DNA from: Tolypothrix sp. PCC 7910
Lineage (GTDB): Bacteria > Cyanobacteriota > Cyanobacteriia > Cyanobacteriales > Nostocaceae
DNA: 64,000 nt
Direction: 5' to 3'
Assembly (NCBI RefSeq): GCF_011769525.1
Contig: NZ_CP050440.1
Coordinates: forward strand, 6,015,501 to 6,079,500
The translations under genes and the position numbers were made by a program. Below are positions 37,891 to 47,261 of this stretch, piece by piece. How positions within the stretch are numbered: the first letter of the stretch is position 1; every line of letters begins with the position of its first letter. Under the pieces are notes generated by a model. The model was not told the DNA's origin and made no database searches. It saw only the letters and a list, made by a program, of their open reading frames with translations.

Positions 37891-39564
37891 ATGGCTAATA
37901 TGCATTTTTGGCGTAGCAAACAGCAACGTACAATATCCTGGGTGCAAGGGTTAATATGTAGCATCACCATTGCACTCAGTTGGGGTGTGGGAATGACCTC
38001 AACTTTAGCAGCCCAAAAGGTCACTATCCGCTTAGGGCCATTTCAGCAAGCGATCGCGATCGCCGACATCGAAGCATTTGCCAAAACTGGAAAACTCCCA
38101 GAAAACCTGCAACTTTTTCGCGCTTTCTTAACCCCGCAAATTCAAGAATTACTAAATCGGCGGGTACAAGTAGATCCAGGATTAGCTGATAAATTTTTTG
38201 ATGAACTAGTGCGATCGCCACAAGGTCAACAATTAATTTCATCATTGGGAGTTGCGATCCCAGGTAGTACAGTAGAAGGTCTCCAAGCCGCACTCAACCT
38301 CTCTCTGCGTCAAGTGAATGGTTTGAGTGTTTTAGGATTTTTACGAGCCTACCCAGAAGAAAATATTACCGTTGACGCAACCAAAGCCATTCAAATCGCA
38401 GTAGAATTCAACGGCAATTACCTCCAAAGCCAAGCTTTAGGCACGTTGCTAGAAAGAGATTTATTAGTAAAAAATACTACAACTTTTCAACCTAGCTTTG
38501 ATCCCGCTGCTATTGGTAAAGAAGCAGTACAGCAACAAACACTAACTTTACAAGACCAGCAGCGTAAAAGAAGCATCCCTGTAGATATTTATTGGAGTAA
38601 AGGTAGTACGCAAACAGAAGCACCATTGGTTGTACTTTCTCCCGGATTGGGTGCAAACCGCAAATTTTTAAGCTATTTAGCGCGTCATTTAGCTTCCTAT
38701 GGAGTCACTGTAGCTGCGATTGAACATCCAGACAGCAAGATTAATAACTCTATTTATCAAGCTTCAGCAGCCACTAATTTAGCCCAACTCCTACCAGCTA
38801 CAGAATTTATTGAACGCCCCAAAGATATCAGTTTCTTACTGGATGAACTAGCGAAACTCAACAATCAACCCGGAACACTGCAAGGAAAATTTAACACTGA
38901 CAAAGTAACAGTCATGGGTCATTCTTTGGGAGGTTATACTGCTTTAGCCTTGTTAGGCTCAGAAGTAGACTTGGAAGCAGTCAGACAATTCTGCCAAAAT
39001 TCTCTTTCTTTCAACGAATCTCCTGGGGATTGGTTGCAGTGTGCGGCTGCGCCTCTAAAAGAAAGGAAATTACAATTAAAAGACCAAAGAGTCAAAAGTG
39101 CGATCGCTTTTAACCCTGTAGTTGGTAATCTGTTTGGTAAAACAGGGCTAAATAAAATTAATAATCCAGTATTAATTTTAACTAGTACTGAAGATTCTTT
39201 AACCCCTGCTTTAAAACATCAAATCGCACCTTTTAATCAGCTGCAAAGCAACAAATATTTATTAACGGCTATTGGTGGAACTCACTTAAGTATTAGCGAT
39301 CCCAGCTATAGCGCTAGTACAGCCACTACCATTTTTCAAGAAAAGCGTGGATCGGAAACTAATTCTCTGCGTCAGCTAGTTCGTGGTGTCACCTTAGCGT
39401 TTGTCAAACAGTCAACCCCAGAAGCGAAAATTTATCAACCATTTTTGACACCTGCTTACGCTCAATCTCTTTCTACACCAGAATTACCCCTGCGTTTGAA
39501 TTCTGATTTACCTAGAAATATCAAACCCTGGTTAGGTTTTGTAGTTGATAAGCTGACCAAATAA
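37891..39564 (+). CDS. Exported alpha/beta hydrolase with N-terminal DUF1400
   Basis: A 557-residue protein. The signal peptide (about 1-41) ends STLAAQ. The DUF1400 domain (about 42-170, VTIRLGPFQQAIAIADIEAF and following) is a cyanobacterial module found before lipase-like domains. The alpha/beta hydrolase core begins LVVLSPGLGANRKFLSYLA; the nucleophile Ser is in VMGHSLGGYTALALLG and the His in GGTHLSISDP; an acidic residue is probably in LTSTEDSLTP. It should be an esterase or lipase acting outside the cytoplasm; substrate unknown. It follows the export protein by 122 bases, so co-transcription is possible but unsupported by any functional tie. Confidence 0.88.
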   Translation: MANMHFWRSKQQRTISWVQGLICSITIALSWGVGMTSTLAAQKVTIRLGPFQQAIAIADIEAFAKTGKLPENLQLFRAFLTPQIQELLNRRVQVDPGLADKFFDELVRSPQGQQLISSLGVAIPGSTVEGLQAALNLSLRQVNGLSVLGFLRAYPEENITVDATKAIQIAVEFNGNYLQSQALGTLLERDLLVKNTTTFQPSFDPAAIGKEAVQQQTLTLQDQQRKRSIPVDIYWSKGSTQTEAPLVVLSPGLGANRKFLSYLARHLASYGVTVAAIEHPDSKINNSIYQASAATNLAQLLPATEFIERPKDISFLLDELAKLNNQPGTLQGKFNTDKVTVMGHSLGGYTALALLGSEVDLEAVRQFCQNSLSFNESPGDWLQCAAAPLKERKLQLKDQRVKSAIAFNPVVGNLFGKTGLNKINNPVLILTSTEDSLTPALKHQIAPFNQLQSNKYLLTAIGGTHLSISDPSYSASTATTIFQEKRGSETNSLRQLVRGVTLAFVKQSTPEAKIYQPFLTPAYAQSLSTPELPLRLNSDLPRNIKPWLGFVVDKLTK

Positions 39565-39624
39565 TTGCTAATTCGTAATTCATAATTCGTAATTAAATGG
39601 AAGCTAACACAAGCATAAGCATTT

Positions 39625-39650
39625 AAACCCACTTATGTGGGTTTTGTTTG
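39625..39650 (+). terminator. Rho-independent terminator after the DUF1400 hydrolase
   Basis: AAACCCAC-TTAT-GTGGGTTT is a perfect eight-base stem with a four-base loop, followed by TGTTTGTTT, 61 bases after the stop. Confidence 0.8.
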
Positions 39651-39827
39651 TTTAATCTAAAATCGACAATCTAAAATTCGCTGTTCCATCCAGGAGGAAC
39701 AGGGTATGAGCCAAAAAAATCTCAAATCGAAAATCTAAAATTGGCTTGGTCAAGATGCGATCGCAACCACACTCAGCAAAAAATACAATGGTGGAGTTGA
39801 AAACCTTTGTTATGAGGAGCCTAGACC

Positions 39828-40025
39828 TTGCCAGTATGTAATCAAGGTGCTTTAATAGCGATTGCATTGAGGCAAAATGTCCTATCTGCACAAGACGAGT
39901 TGAGACTTGCGATCGCATGTTGCGGCTCGTGTTCGGAAAATTACAAACTTAAAACATTAGACTTAGATTTAGGACAAGATAGTACCATGTCCTTTAAACT
40001 AAAATTTCTCCAAAAGCTAAATTAG
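39828..40025 (+). CDS. Possible small hypothetical protein upstream of the stomatin-like gene
   Basis: A 65-residue frame starting at TTG, with GAGGAG nine bases upstream and ending eight bases before the next gene's ATG, which suits translation as a leader gene in the same operon. It contains a Cys-rich patch (AIACCGSCSENYKL) and no signal peptide or membrane span. I do not recognise a family. The strong ribosome binding site is the main support; the TTG start and small size keep confidence low. Confidence 0.4.
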   Translation: MPVCNQGALIAIALRQNVLSAQDELRLAIACCGSCSENYKLKTLDLDLGQDSTMSFKLKFLQKLN

Positions 40026-40033
40026 GAGCAGAT

Positions 40034-40864
40034 ATGGAGCCAATTATTGCTATTGTCTTAGCGCTTATAGGTTATGCCTTAGGATCTGCGAAACTGATTA
40101 ATCAGGGAAATGTCGCTTTAGTAGAGCGATTGGGGCGATATCATCGTAAATTAAGTCCAGGGCTGAACTTTATTGTTCCCTTGGTGGATCAGATCGTCAT
40201 GGAAGATACTACACGTGAGCAGTTTATAGACATCAAGCCCCAGAATGTCATCACCAGAGATAATATTTACCTGGAAGTTGATGCTATTCTTTACTGGCGC
40301 ATCAAAGATATAGAAAAGAGCTTTTACGCTATTGATGATCTCCAAGGGGCACTTGTACAGCTAGCTCACACTACACTCCGGGAAATTATTGCTCAGAATA
40401 CCGTAGAAGAAACCAATGTCTCTCGCTCAGAGATGGACAGAGCCATTTTAGACCAGTTGAATGATACAACAGCTGGTTGGGGCGTTGAGATTATCCGCTT
40501 AGATATTCAGCGCATTACCCCACCTGAGAGCGTGCGGAAGTCAATGGAAGAGGAAAGAGCCGCTGAAATCAAAAAACGAGCTCTGATTTCCGAAGCTGAA
40601 GGAGAACGCCAAGCAGCAATTAAGAAAGCAGAAGGAACTATGACTTCTATGCAAATAATTGCTGAGGCTTTACGGACAAATCCTGAAAGTAAGGAAATTT
40701 TGCGTTACCTGGTTGCTCAAGACTACATCAATGCTAGTTACAGGCTAGGTGAAAGCCAAAACGCTAAAGTTGTCTTTGTAGATCCTGGCAAATCAGGTGA
40801 GCTGATGAAAGAGGTGATTGCTGAAACCACAAATACGGAAGGTAACGGCAAAAACAATAGTTAA
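40034..40864 (+). CDS. SPFH/Band 7 stomatin-like membrane protein
   Basis: A 276-residue protein with a short N-terminal membrane anchor (about 2-20), then the SPFH domain: NQGNVALVERLGRYHRKLSP, GLNFIVPLVDQIVMEDTTRE and AILYWRIKDIEKSFYAI. A charged coiled-coil segment follows (EEERAAEIKKRALISEAEGE RQAA), then the C-terminal oligomerisation region. Stomatin/paraslipin-type proteins form ring-like assemblies on the cytoplasmic face of membranes and often act with an NfeD protein or membrane protease; no NfeD gene is adjacent here. GGAG lies seven bases before the ATG. Confidence 0.92.
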   Translation: MEPIIAIVLALIGYALGSAKLINQGNVALVERLGRYHRKLSPGLNFIVPLVDQIVMEDTTREQFIDIKPQNVITRDNIYLEVDAILYWRIKDIEKSFYAIDDLQGALVQLAHTTLREIIAQNTVEETNVSRSEMDRAILDQLNDTTAGWGVEIIRLDIQRITPPESVRKSMEEERAAEIKKRALISEAEGERQAAIKKAEGTMTSMQIIAEALRTNPESKEILRYLVAQDYINASYRLGESQNAKVVFVDPGKSGELMKEVIAETTNTEGNGKNNS

Positions 40865-40913
40865 TGCTGCTATCTATTGCTGTTGACGGTATATTTATTT
40901 ACAGATGTATATA

Positions 40914-41768
40914 TTAACCTTGTGCTTCTTGTCGGTACAGCGCATCGGCTACAAGTGAAACATCCCGCATTTCTTTCACATCGTGAACTCGGAGGATATC
41001 AGCACCATTGAAGATAGCCGCACAACACGCCGCAGCTGTTCCCCAAACTCGTGCTTTGGGATCTGGTTGATTGAGAATCCGACCGATGAAACTTTTACGA
41101 GAAGGCCCTACTAAAATAGGGCAATTAAGAGATCTCAATGACCCCAAGCGGCGAAAAATTTCTAAATTTTGTTCGTAGTTTTTAGCAAAGCCAATACCAG
41201 GATCAATAATTATTTTCTGCTGGTCAATGCCTACTGTAATTGCAGCAGCTATTTGTTTTGCCAGAAAATTATAAATTTCTGCTATTAAATCTTGATAATC
41301 AGTTTGTTGTTGCATTGTTTGCGGGTTTCCCCGGATGTGCATCAACACAATAGGCACGCCCAAACTAGCTACAGTTGGCAACATTTCTGAGTCAAACGTG
41401 CCGCCAGAAATGTCATTTATCATATCAGCACCAGCAGCTACAGATGCTCTGGCTACATCTGCCCTAGTTGTATCTACAGAAATCGGTATATTAATTCCGG
41501 AGCGTAGCGCCATAACAACTGGTAAGACTCGCTCTAGTTCTTCCGCAACAGTTATTTGCTCTGCTCCTGGTTTGGTAGACTGACCACCGACATCAATAAT
41601 ATTAGCGCCAGCAGCTACCAATGCTTGGGCTTGTGCTATGGCCGCAGCCGTAGAGTTAAACTCACCACCATCACTAAAGCTATCGGGTGTTACATTTAAT
41701 ACACCCATGAGATAAGTCTGCTGTCCCCATTGGAAACAACGTCCCCGAATCATTAAGTTAGTTGGCAT
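40914..41768 (-). CDS. folP: Dihydropteroate synthase
   Basis: A 284-residue folate-pathway enzyme joining p-aminobenzoate to the pterin pyrophosphate. Both family signatures are present: GVLNVTPDSFSDGGEF and the later AAGANIIDVGGQSTKPGA. Other active-site strands are MINDISGG, IVLMHIRGNPQTMQ and IIIDPGIGFAKNYEQN, with the Lys-containing LVGPSRKSFIG loop near the C-terminus. It is the target enzyme of sulfonamides. It converges with the stomatin-like gene (49-base gap) and shares its strand with tpiA, 259 bases upstream. Confidence 0.97.
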   Translation of the reverse strand: MPTNLMIRGRCFQWGQQTYLMGVLNVTPDSFSDGGEFNSTAAAIAQAQALVAAGANIIDVGGQSTKPGAEQITVAEELERVLPVVMALRSGINIPISVDTTRADVARASVAAGADMINDISGGTFDSEMLPTVASLGVPIVLMHIRGNPQTMQQQTDYQDLIAEIYNFLAKQIAAAITVGIDQQKIIIDPGIGFAKNYEQNLEIFRRLGSLRSLNCPILVGPSRKSFIGRILNQPDPKARVWGTAAACCAAIFNGADILRVHDVKEMRDVSLVADALYRQEAQG

Positions 41769-41970
41769 ATGTAAAATAGGTGCTAGAGGCTAGGGACTGG
41801 GGAACTCGGGAGCCCCATTAGGGGTAATGGGGACTAGGGAGACAAGGAAGATAAGAAGACAGTCCCGATGAAACAAGTTTCACAGCTAAATCTGAAAGTG
41901 GGACTGGGATTTTTACTCAGCACTTTTTCAAGCTAGAGGATAAATAAGCAATCAGTCTTGACTCTTGTAC

Positions 41971-41990
41971 AGACGCGATTAATCGCGTCT
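41971..41990. repeat. 20-base perfect palindrome AGACGCGATTAATCGCGTCT
   Basis: A perfect palindrome between tpiA and folP. The same core, extended to 24 bases, occurs at 63,622-63,645, and half copies follow it there. A dispersed Nostocales repeat is likely; in RNA it would form a hairpin after tpiA. Confidence 0.8.
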
Positions 41991-42027
41991 CTCCAACTCT
42001 TGACTTTTAACAAACGCCAAATAAAGG

Positions 42028-42756
42028 CTACTTCTTATAATTGACAATTCTGGCAAAACTTTCAGCTTCTAGGCTTGCGCCTCCTACCAGAACACCATCG
42101 ATTTCAGGTTGAGCCATAATCTCATCAATATTATTGGGCTTAACTGAGCCACCGTATTGAATCGAAACATTAGCATTAGTCAACTGACTACGAATTAAGC
42201 CAATTACCCGATTTGCTTCTGTGACTTCACAAGTGTCGCCTGTACCAATTGCCCAAATCGGTTCATAGGCGATCACCAAATTATCCTGATCGACATTTAC
42301 CAGGTCTTTCTCTAGCTGACTAATAATCAACGATTCTGTTTGATTAGCATCTCGTTGTTCTTTAGTTTCGCCTACACAAAGAATGGGGGTAAGACCATGC
42401 TTTTGCGCGGCTTTCAGCCGCAAGTTAACAGTTGCGTCTGTTTCGCCAAAGTATTGTCTTCTTTCGCTATGACCAACAATTACAAAGCGCACACCAATTT
42501 CTGTCAGCATAGGGCCAGAAATTTCGCCAGTATAGGCTCCATTTTCTTCCCAGTGGACATTTTGTGCGCCTAATTGGATACGGCTACCATGCAAATACTT
42601 AGACAAAATACTTAAGTCAGTGAAAGGAGGACATAGTAGTACTTCACGTTCTTCAGGTGTGTCCTCTAAGTGAGGCAGAAATCCGCGTAAAAACTCTTCG
42701 GACTCTGCCTGAGTTTTGAACATTTTCCAGTTACCAGCAATTACGATTTTCCGCAC
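42028..42756 (-). CDS. tpiA: Triosephosphate isomerase
   Basis: A 242-residue (beta/alpha)8 enzyme interconverting dihydroxyacetone phosphate and glyceraldehyde-3-phosphate in glycolysis and the Calvin cycle. Catalytic residues are visible: Lys in [10 protein letters not shown], His in [14 protein letters not shown] and Glu in [14 protein letters not shown]. The phosphate loop is [12 protein letters not shown] and GVLVGGASL. The start is set at GTG 42756, which gives the usual N-terminus ([11 protein letters not shown]); a TTG at 42,801 would add 15 residues not found in relatives, and no ribosome binding site decides between them. Confidence 0.96.
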   Translation of the reverse strand: MRKIVIAGNWKMFKTQAESEEFLRGFLPHLEDTPEEREVLLCPPFTDLSILSKYLHGSRIQLGAQNVHWEENGAYTGEISGPMLTEIGVRFVIVGHSERRQYFGETDATVNLRLKAAQKHGLTPILCVGETKEQRDANQTESLIISQLEKDLVNVDQDNLVIAYEPIWAIGTGDTCEVTEANRVIGLIRSQLTNANVSIQYGGSVKPNNIDEIMAQPEIDGVLVGGASLEAESFARIVNYKK

Positions 42757-43150
42757 AGGTGATTTAGTCAAGTTCCTAACGCTACTAGATGCATTTTTCA
42801 ATGTACTACTTTTTCGGACACTCCTCTCTTGACGAGTTGTGTATTACGCACAATAAGAGCAAATCCAGGGTATTCATCACAAAAATTTTATTTTTAACTG
42901 CCCAGCCCTCATCGCCTAAGAATGAAGATAAACTCAGGCTATGCAGCAAAGTGAGAAAATGAGTATTTATACTATAAAGTCAATTTACCATTGAAAAAGT
43001 GAAAATCTTGTTTCACTTGATGATTTAACAGATTATCTTCTACCACCGATTGAAACTATTTTGAGTTTTCTCGTGTGGATGGTGAAAGCCGGTTAAAAAT
43101 AACTAGGATCAGATCTGAGGTAAATCCCAAATCTCACATCTAAAATTCAC
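42757..43150. other. About 390-base divergent spacer
   Basis: Separates tpiA (minus) from the GTPase gene (plus). AT-rich, without a recognised motif or gene. AATCCCAAATCTCACATCTA-like repeats lie just before 43,151. Confidence 0.4.
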
Positions 43151-44605
43151 ATGACTTCGATATTGCCCGAACCTCATCACAGCGACTCACCCAACTGGGA
43201 GGAAGAACTAGATAGTGCCATTTTTAGTTTTGAAGATATTCAAACGGAACTCAACTATAAAAGGGCACAAACGGCGTTACAAAATTTGGTAGCTAATCTT
43301 GACCTCTCTCCCCAAGAAAAACAGGGCTTAGAGGCGGAAATTAATGATTTAGATACCATGCTGGGGAAGTTAGAACGCATGGTGGTGCAGATTGCTGCTT
43401 TTGGCATGGTGGGGCGTGGTAAATCTTCTTTACTCAATGCTTTAGTTGGGCAAAGTGTATTTGAAACAGGGCCCCTACATGGCGTGACTCGTGATGCACA
43501 GCGTGTGACTTGGAGTATTAACGAGGAAGCGATTGGAGAAACTGAACGTGCTTTAAGAGTCACTTTACCAGCCGTGGGCAAATCTCAGGTGGAATTAATT
43601 GATACGCCTGGATTAGATGAAATTGATGGTGAAACCCGCGCTGTATTAGCTGAACAGATAGCAAAACAAGCAGATTTAATTTTATTTGTCATTGCTAGTG
43701 ACATGACAAAGTTAGAACACCAGGCCCTTTCGCAGTTACGAGAAGCTGGTAAACCGATAATTTTGGTATTTAACAAAGTAGACCAGTATCCGGAGGCAGA
43801 CCGGATGGCAATTTATCATAAAATTCGCGATGAGCGAGTCAAAGAGTTACTCTCGCCTCTAGAAATTGTTATGGCTGCAGCATCACCATTAGTCAAGACA
43901 GCAGTTCGTCGTCCTGATGGTAGCAGAGGCGTGCAGTTGCGTACAGGTAATGCTCAAGTTGACGAATTGAAGTTAAAAATTTTAGAGATTTTGCAGCGTG
44001 AAGGTAAAGCTTTAGTGGCTTTAAATACGATGCTGTATGCAGATGTTGTTAACGAACAACTAGTACAGCGTAAATTGATGATTCGGGAACAGAACGCCAG
44101 TGCGTTGATTTGGAAAGCTGTAATGACCAAAGCATTAGCGATCGCACTCAATCCGGTGACTATAGTAGATATACTCAGCAGTATTGTCATTGATATTTCG
44201 CTAATTGTGGGTTTATCTAAACTCTACGGCATTCCGATGACGGAAGCTGGTGCTGTGCAATTACTGCAAAAAATTGCTCTGAGTATGGGTGGTATTGGTG
44301 CTAGCGAATTACTAGCAAATTTGGGATTGAGTGGATTAAAAACTTTACTGGGTATCTCTGCGTCAGCTACTGCTGGTGCTGCTATTGGCCCTTATCTTTC
44401 AGTAGCAGTAACTCAAGCTGGGGTAGCTGGTGTTTCTTCTTACGGTATTGGTCAAGTTACTAAAGCTTATTTAGCTAATGGCGCGACTTGGGGGCCCGAT
44501 GGGCCAAAGGCAGTCATTAGTAAAATTTTGGCAACTTTGGATGAAGCTTCTATTCTCAACCGGATTAAAGAAGAATTGCTCACAAAAGTCAAGTTGAGAA
44601 ATTAG
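43151..44605 (+). CDS. Membrane-associated GTPase with DUF697-like C-terminus
   Basis: A 484-residue protein of the Era/dynamin-like GTPase group. G1 is FGMVGRGKSSLLNALVG, a threonine in the TRDA switch region serves as G2, G3 is LIDTPGLDEIDG and G4 VFNKVDQYPE. The C-terminal third (about 325-450) is hydrophobic with amphipathic segments (IVDILSSIVIDISLIVGLSK, LLGISASATAGAAIGPYLSV), matching DUF697-type membrane insertion regions. Such proteins, often several per cyanobacterial genome, have no settled role; membrane remodelling or stress protection is suggested by relatives. It stands alone between a divergent tpiA and a 369-base spacer. Confidence 0.88.
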   Translation: MTSILPEPHHSDSPNWEEELDSAIFSFEDIQTELNYKRAQTALQNLVANLDLSPQEKQGLEAEINDLDTMLGKLERMVVQIAAFGMVGRGKSSLLNALVGQSVFETGPLHGVTRDAQRVTWSINEEAIGETERALRVTLPAVGKSQVELIDTPGLDEIDGETRAVLAEQIAKQADLILFVIASDMTKLEHQALSQLREAGKPIILVFNKVDQYPEADRMAIYHKIRDERVKELLSPLEIVMAAASPLVKTAVRRPDGSRGVQLRTGNAQVDELKLKILEILQREGKALVALNTMLYADVVNEQLVQRKLMIREQNASALIWKAVMTKALAIALNPVTIVDILSSIVIDISLIVGLSKLYGIPMTEAGAVQLLQKIALSMGGIGASELLANLGLSGLKTLLGISASATAGAAIGPYLSVAVTQAGVAGVSSYGIGQVTKAYLANGATWGPDGPKAVISKILATLDEASILNRIKEELLTKVKLRN

Positions 44606-44974
44606 ACTTATGAATTAGGAATTAATAATTGTCGCTTCTTTTATTCCAGGTAATGATCAATTAATCATAGGTACAAAAGTACTAAAATATTGAGTTTATC
44701 TCTATGAATCTGGTTTTAAATCTGGAACAGTGATTGCTTCATAAAATAAAAGCATTATTGTCAGGTGGGTACTACTATCTTTTTTGTTCAAACCCTGATG
44801 AAAACTAGTTTTTACCCTACATACAACGGCTAAAACATACCCATAGCTTGCTTCTTTGACGAGACGGATTACTATAGCAAAATTGAAAATACATATTAAG
44901 TAACATAGCAACTGTGACTACTTCCATGAAATCCTAGAATCTAGGAAATTATGACAGAGTAATTCGCGATAGCT
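44606..44974. other. 369-base spacer
   Basis: A minus-strand frame at 44,702-44,911 is open but has no family resemblance or ribosome binding site and was not called. No repeat or terminator is evident. Confidence 0.4.
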
Positions 44975-45445
44975 ATGACTCAAGGCGCACGGGCAAATAA
45001 ATCTGGCAATATTCTCGAAGGAAATGTAGAAGCAATCTTAAACGGACATAATTATTTCCAAGTAGGGAATCATGTTTCAAGAGAGTTTATTTTATCAGCA
45101 AATTTATTACCCAAACGTTATGCTAAACAAGTTTATATCGGCGCTGGAATTTATCAAACTTCTTTAAAAGTAGATTTTTTTGTTGTAGGTGTATCCACTA
45201 GTGCTTCAGGATTAATTATCGAATGTAAATGGCAAGAAAGTGGTGGTTCAGTTGATGAAAAGTTTCCTTACCTAAATTTAAATATTAAAGAATTTTATCC
45301 TGCACCAACTATTGTAGTTATTGGCGGTGAAGGCATGAGAGAAGGAGCAATTAATTGGCGCAAAAGTCAGGTTGCATCTAATCGGAATTTATTAGCAGTT
45401 TATAGCTTAGATAGGTTTATAGCCTGGGCAAATAAATACTGCTAA
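44975..45445 (+). CDS. PD-(D/E)xK nuclease family protein, restriction-enzyme candidate
   Basis: A 156-residue protein with the catalytic core of the PD-(D/E)xK fold: Glu15 or Glu19 in the first helix (GNILEGNVEAIL), Asp67 in SLKVDFFVVG and Glu83-Cys-Lys85 in GLIIECKWQESGGSVDEKFP. The Gln/Glu-Ser-Gly-Gly-Ser-Val-Asp-Glu-Lys-Phe loop after the ExK motif is characteristic of a restriction-endonuclease-like group. The next gene, convergent after 72 bases, is a Dam-type adenine methyltransferase, so together they could be a small type II restriction-modification pair. An alternative is a solitary repair or housekeeping nuclease. Recognition site cannot be read from sequence. Confidence 0.7.
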   Translation: MTQGARANKSGNILEGNVEAILNGHNYFQVGNHVSREFILSANLLPKRYAKQVYIGAGIYQTSLKVDFFVVGVSTSASGLIIECKWQESGGSVDEKFPYLNLNIKEFYPAPTIVVIGGEGMREGAINWRKSQVASNRNLLAVYSLDRFIAWANKYC

Positions 45446-45517
45446 TTAGCTCCTGAGTTTATTTATTAATAAGCCATAGTTTAGTTATTTATGAAAATTA
45501 CGCTATAATTTGATGAA

Positions 45518-46351
45518 TTAATATGATGTAATTAATAACTCGTAAATCATGCCTCTTTTTTTTGTATTAGAATTAATAGACCTTGCTGCTTCTATGGTGT
45601 AAATCTTAAAATTAATTTCCTGATAAAGTTTTCTGATGAAATCGCAATCAGAATTGCATACCATAACTTTAACACCACGTTCTGCTAATTTTGCACAAGT
45701 ATCTCTTAATCGTTCTTGGTCTGTTTCATCAAAAGAATATTTGCTGTAACCTGTAAAATAGCTAGTACTACTTATCGGATAATAAGGCGGATCGCAGAAT
45801 ACAAAATCATCGCTACTGGTCTGATAATTTAAAATTTCTACAAAGTCTGCCTGTTTAATTTCGGTGTGTGCCAAAGCTGCTGAGGCTGCTCTGAGTAAGG
45901 GTTCATCGCAAATATTAGGATTATCGTATCTACCTATAGGTACATTGAACTGACCTTTAGAGTTGACTCGATACAGCCCATTAAAACATGTCTTATTAAG
46001 ATAGATTAAACGAGCAGCTTTTTCTAAATCTGTACCTTGAGAGTTACTTCTTACACTATAATAATAGTCTCTATTATGTTGATGTTTGTGCTCTTTTAAC
46101 AGACATATCAATTCCTCAACTCTATCGCGAACACAACGATAAGTGGTAATTAATTCTGCGTTGATATCCGTTAAAATTGCTGCTTGGGGTTTTAGATAGA
46201 AAAAAACTGCACCACCCCCAATAAATGGTTCATAATAAGTCTTATATTTTTTGGGTAAATAAGGAATATATTGCTGAATTAACCGACTTTTTCCACCTGC
46301 CCACTTCAAAAATGGACGAGGGCAAATTTCTTGAGGAATTTGACTTACCAT
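45518..46351 (-). CDS. Dam-type DNA adenine N6-methyltransferase
   Basis: A 277-residue class alpha (D12) methyltransferase. The S-adenosylmethionine motif is YEPFIGGGAVFFYL (preceded by PFLKWAGGKSRL), the catalytic motif DPPY is at 187-190 in FVFCDPPYYP, and the target-recognition region lies between (YLNKTCFNGLYRVNSKGQFN). The TCFNGLYR segment is shared with Dam/DpnM enzymes that methylate GATC. GATC is the core of the HIP1 octamer so abundant here. It may be the partner of the convergent nuclease gene or a solitary methylase. Confidence 0.93.
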   Translation of the reverse strand: MVSQIPQEICPRPFLKWAGGKSRLIQQYIPYLPKKYKTYYEPFIGGGAVFFYLKPQAAILTDINAELITTYRCVRDRVEELICLLKEHKHQHNRDYYYSVRSNSQGTDLEKAARLIYLNKTCFNGLYRVNSKGQFNVPIGRYDNPNICDEPLLRAASAALAHTEIKQADFVEILNYQTSSDDFVFCDPPYYPISSTSYFTGYSKYSFDETDQERLRDTCAKLAERGVKVMVCNSDCDFIRKLYQEINFKIYTIEAARSINSNTKKRGMIYELLITSY

Positions 46352-46501
46352 TTCATTAGAATTTAATTACGAAATCTAACTAATATAACTAAGAATCATA
46401 TTTTATCGGAATTTATTAATTTTCAGGCGGTATCGATTACAATTAAGTTAAACAAGCAGATGAAAACAAACTTATAGTCTATAACAAGGCAGTCTAAATA
46501 A

Positions 46502-46708
46502 ATGTTTGACGGATTTTGGGATAACGTCTCACGCTACCCCCGCTACTTAATTTCGCTCATCTTAGGTATTTTTTTGAACACACTTGAACCCTTGTTTCCA
46601 TTGTTAAAACGTCCAGTTACTTTGATTGCTCTTGTAGGTTTATTTATTGGCAGCCTAGCCTTTATTACTTTCACCCTACGTGCAATGCTGGGCTTAAGTA
46701 CAATTTAG
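46502..46708 (+). CDS. DUF751 family small membrane protein
   Basis: A 68-residue protein with two hydrophobic segments (about 15-32 and 42-60) and the family start MFDGFWDNVSRYPRYLISLI. DUF751 is found in cyanobacteria and some plastids, without known function. Its place 130 bases upstream of rbfA on the same strand is, as far as I recall, conserved in cyanobacteria and supports a shared transcript. Confidence 0.85.
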   Translation: MFDGFWDNVSRYPRYLISLILGIFLNTLEPLFPLLKRPVTLIALVGLFIGSLAFITFTLRAMLGLSTI

Positions 46709-46838
46709 ACAAGGGTTTTAGGGAGGTTACCCTAAAGACAATTGCTTATAGCATTGTCAATGTCAAGCACTATCCTCCCAAAATTGCATTTATATTCTTA
46801 TTGATGTTGTTCAACCTCTGTGAGGAGGCGTAATTTTT

Positions 46839-47261
46839 ATGGCTACAAATCGCCGCATTTCCCGCGTTGCTGAATTGATCAAACGGGAAGTTAGCCAAAT
46901 GCTACTTAACGGGATTAAGGATGACCGTGTGGGTACAGGAATGGTAAGTGTTACCGATGTTGATGTCTCTGGTGATTTACAACACGCCAAAATTTACGTC
47001 AGTATCTATGGCACAGAAGAAGCTAAGGCAGAAACAATGGCTGGCTTAAAGTCAGCAACAGGTTACGTCCGCAGCGAACTGGGAGCTAGGGTAAGGCTGC
47101 GTCGTACACCAGAAGTTATATTCATTGAAGACCGTTCTTTAGAACGCGGTACAAGAGTACTGACGCTATTGAACCAACTCAAGTCCGATCGCCCATCCGC
47201 AAATTTGTCAGGAGACGATGACAACAATTCGGACGAATATGATGATGATTTTGCGGAATAA
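46839..47261 (+). CDS. rbfA: Ribosome-binding factor A
   Basis: A 140-residue protein that helps mature the 30S subunit by binding near helix 1 of 16S rRNA. The KH-like core is intact: [40 protein letters not shown], and the [19 protein letters not shown] strand-loop near its end. The last about 25 residues are an acidic tail ([13 protein letters not shown]). The start is clear: GAGGAGG sits ten bases before the ATG. Confidence 0.97.
   Translation: MATNRRISRVAELIKREVSQMLLNGIKDDRVGTGMVSVTDVDVSGDLQHAKIYVSIYGTEEAKAETMAGLKSATGYVRSELGARVRLRRTPEVIFIEDRSLERGTRVLTLLNQLKSDRPSANLSGDDDNNSDEYDDDFAE

Noticed and set aside
39704-39740. Ten-codon frame after GGAGG in a repeat-rich spacer (ATGAGCCAAAAAAATC and following)
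   Set aside because: Has a good ribosome binding site and a small hairpin (CTGTTCC/GGAACAG) beside it, but is too short to support as a gene and lies within repeats.
39652-39918. Minus-strand open frame of 88 codons
   Set aside because: Runs through AATCTAAAAT repeat units and overlaps the better supported plus-strand leader gene.
44702-44911. Minus-strand open frame of 69 codons in a spacer
   Set aside because: No ribosome binding site, no recognisable family, composition like noncoding DNA.
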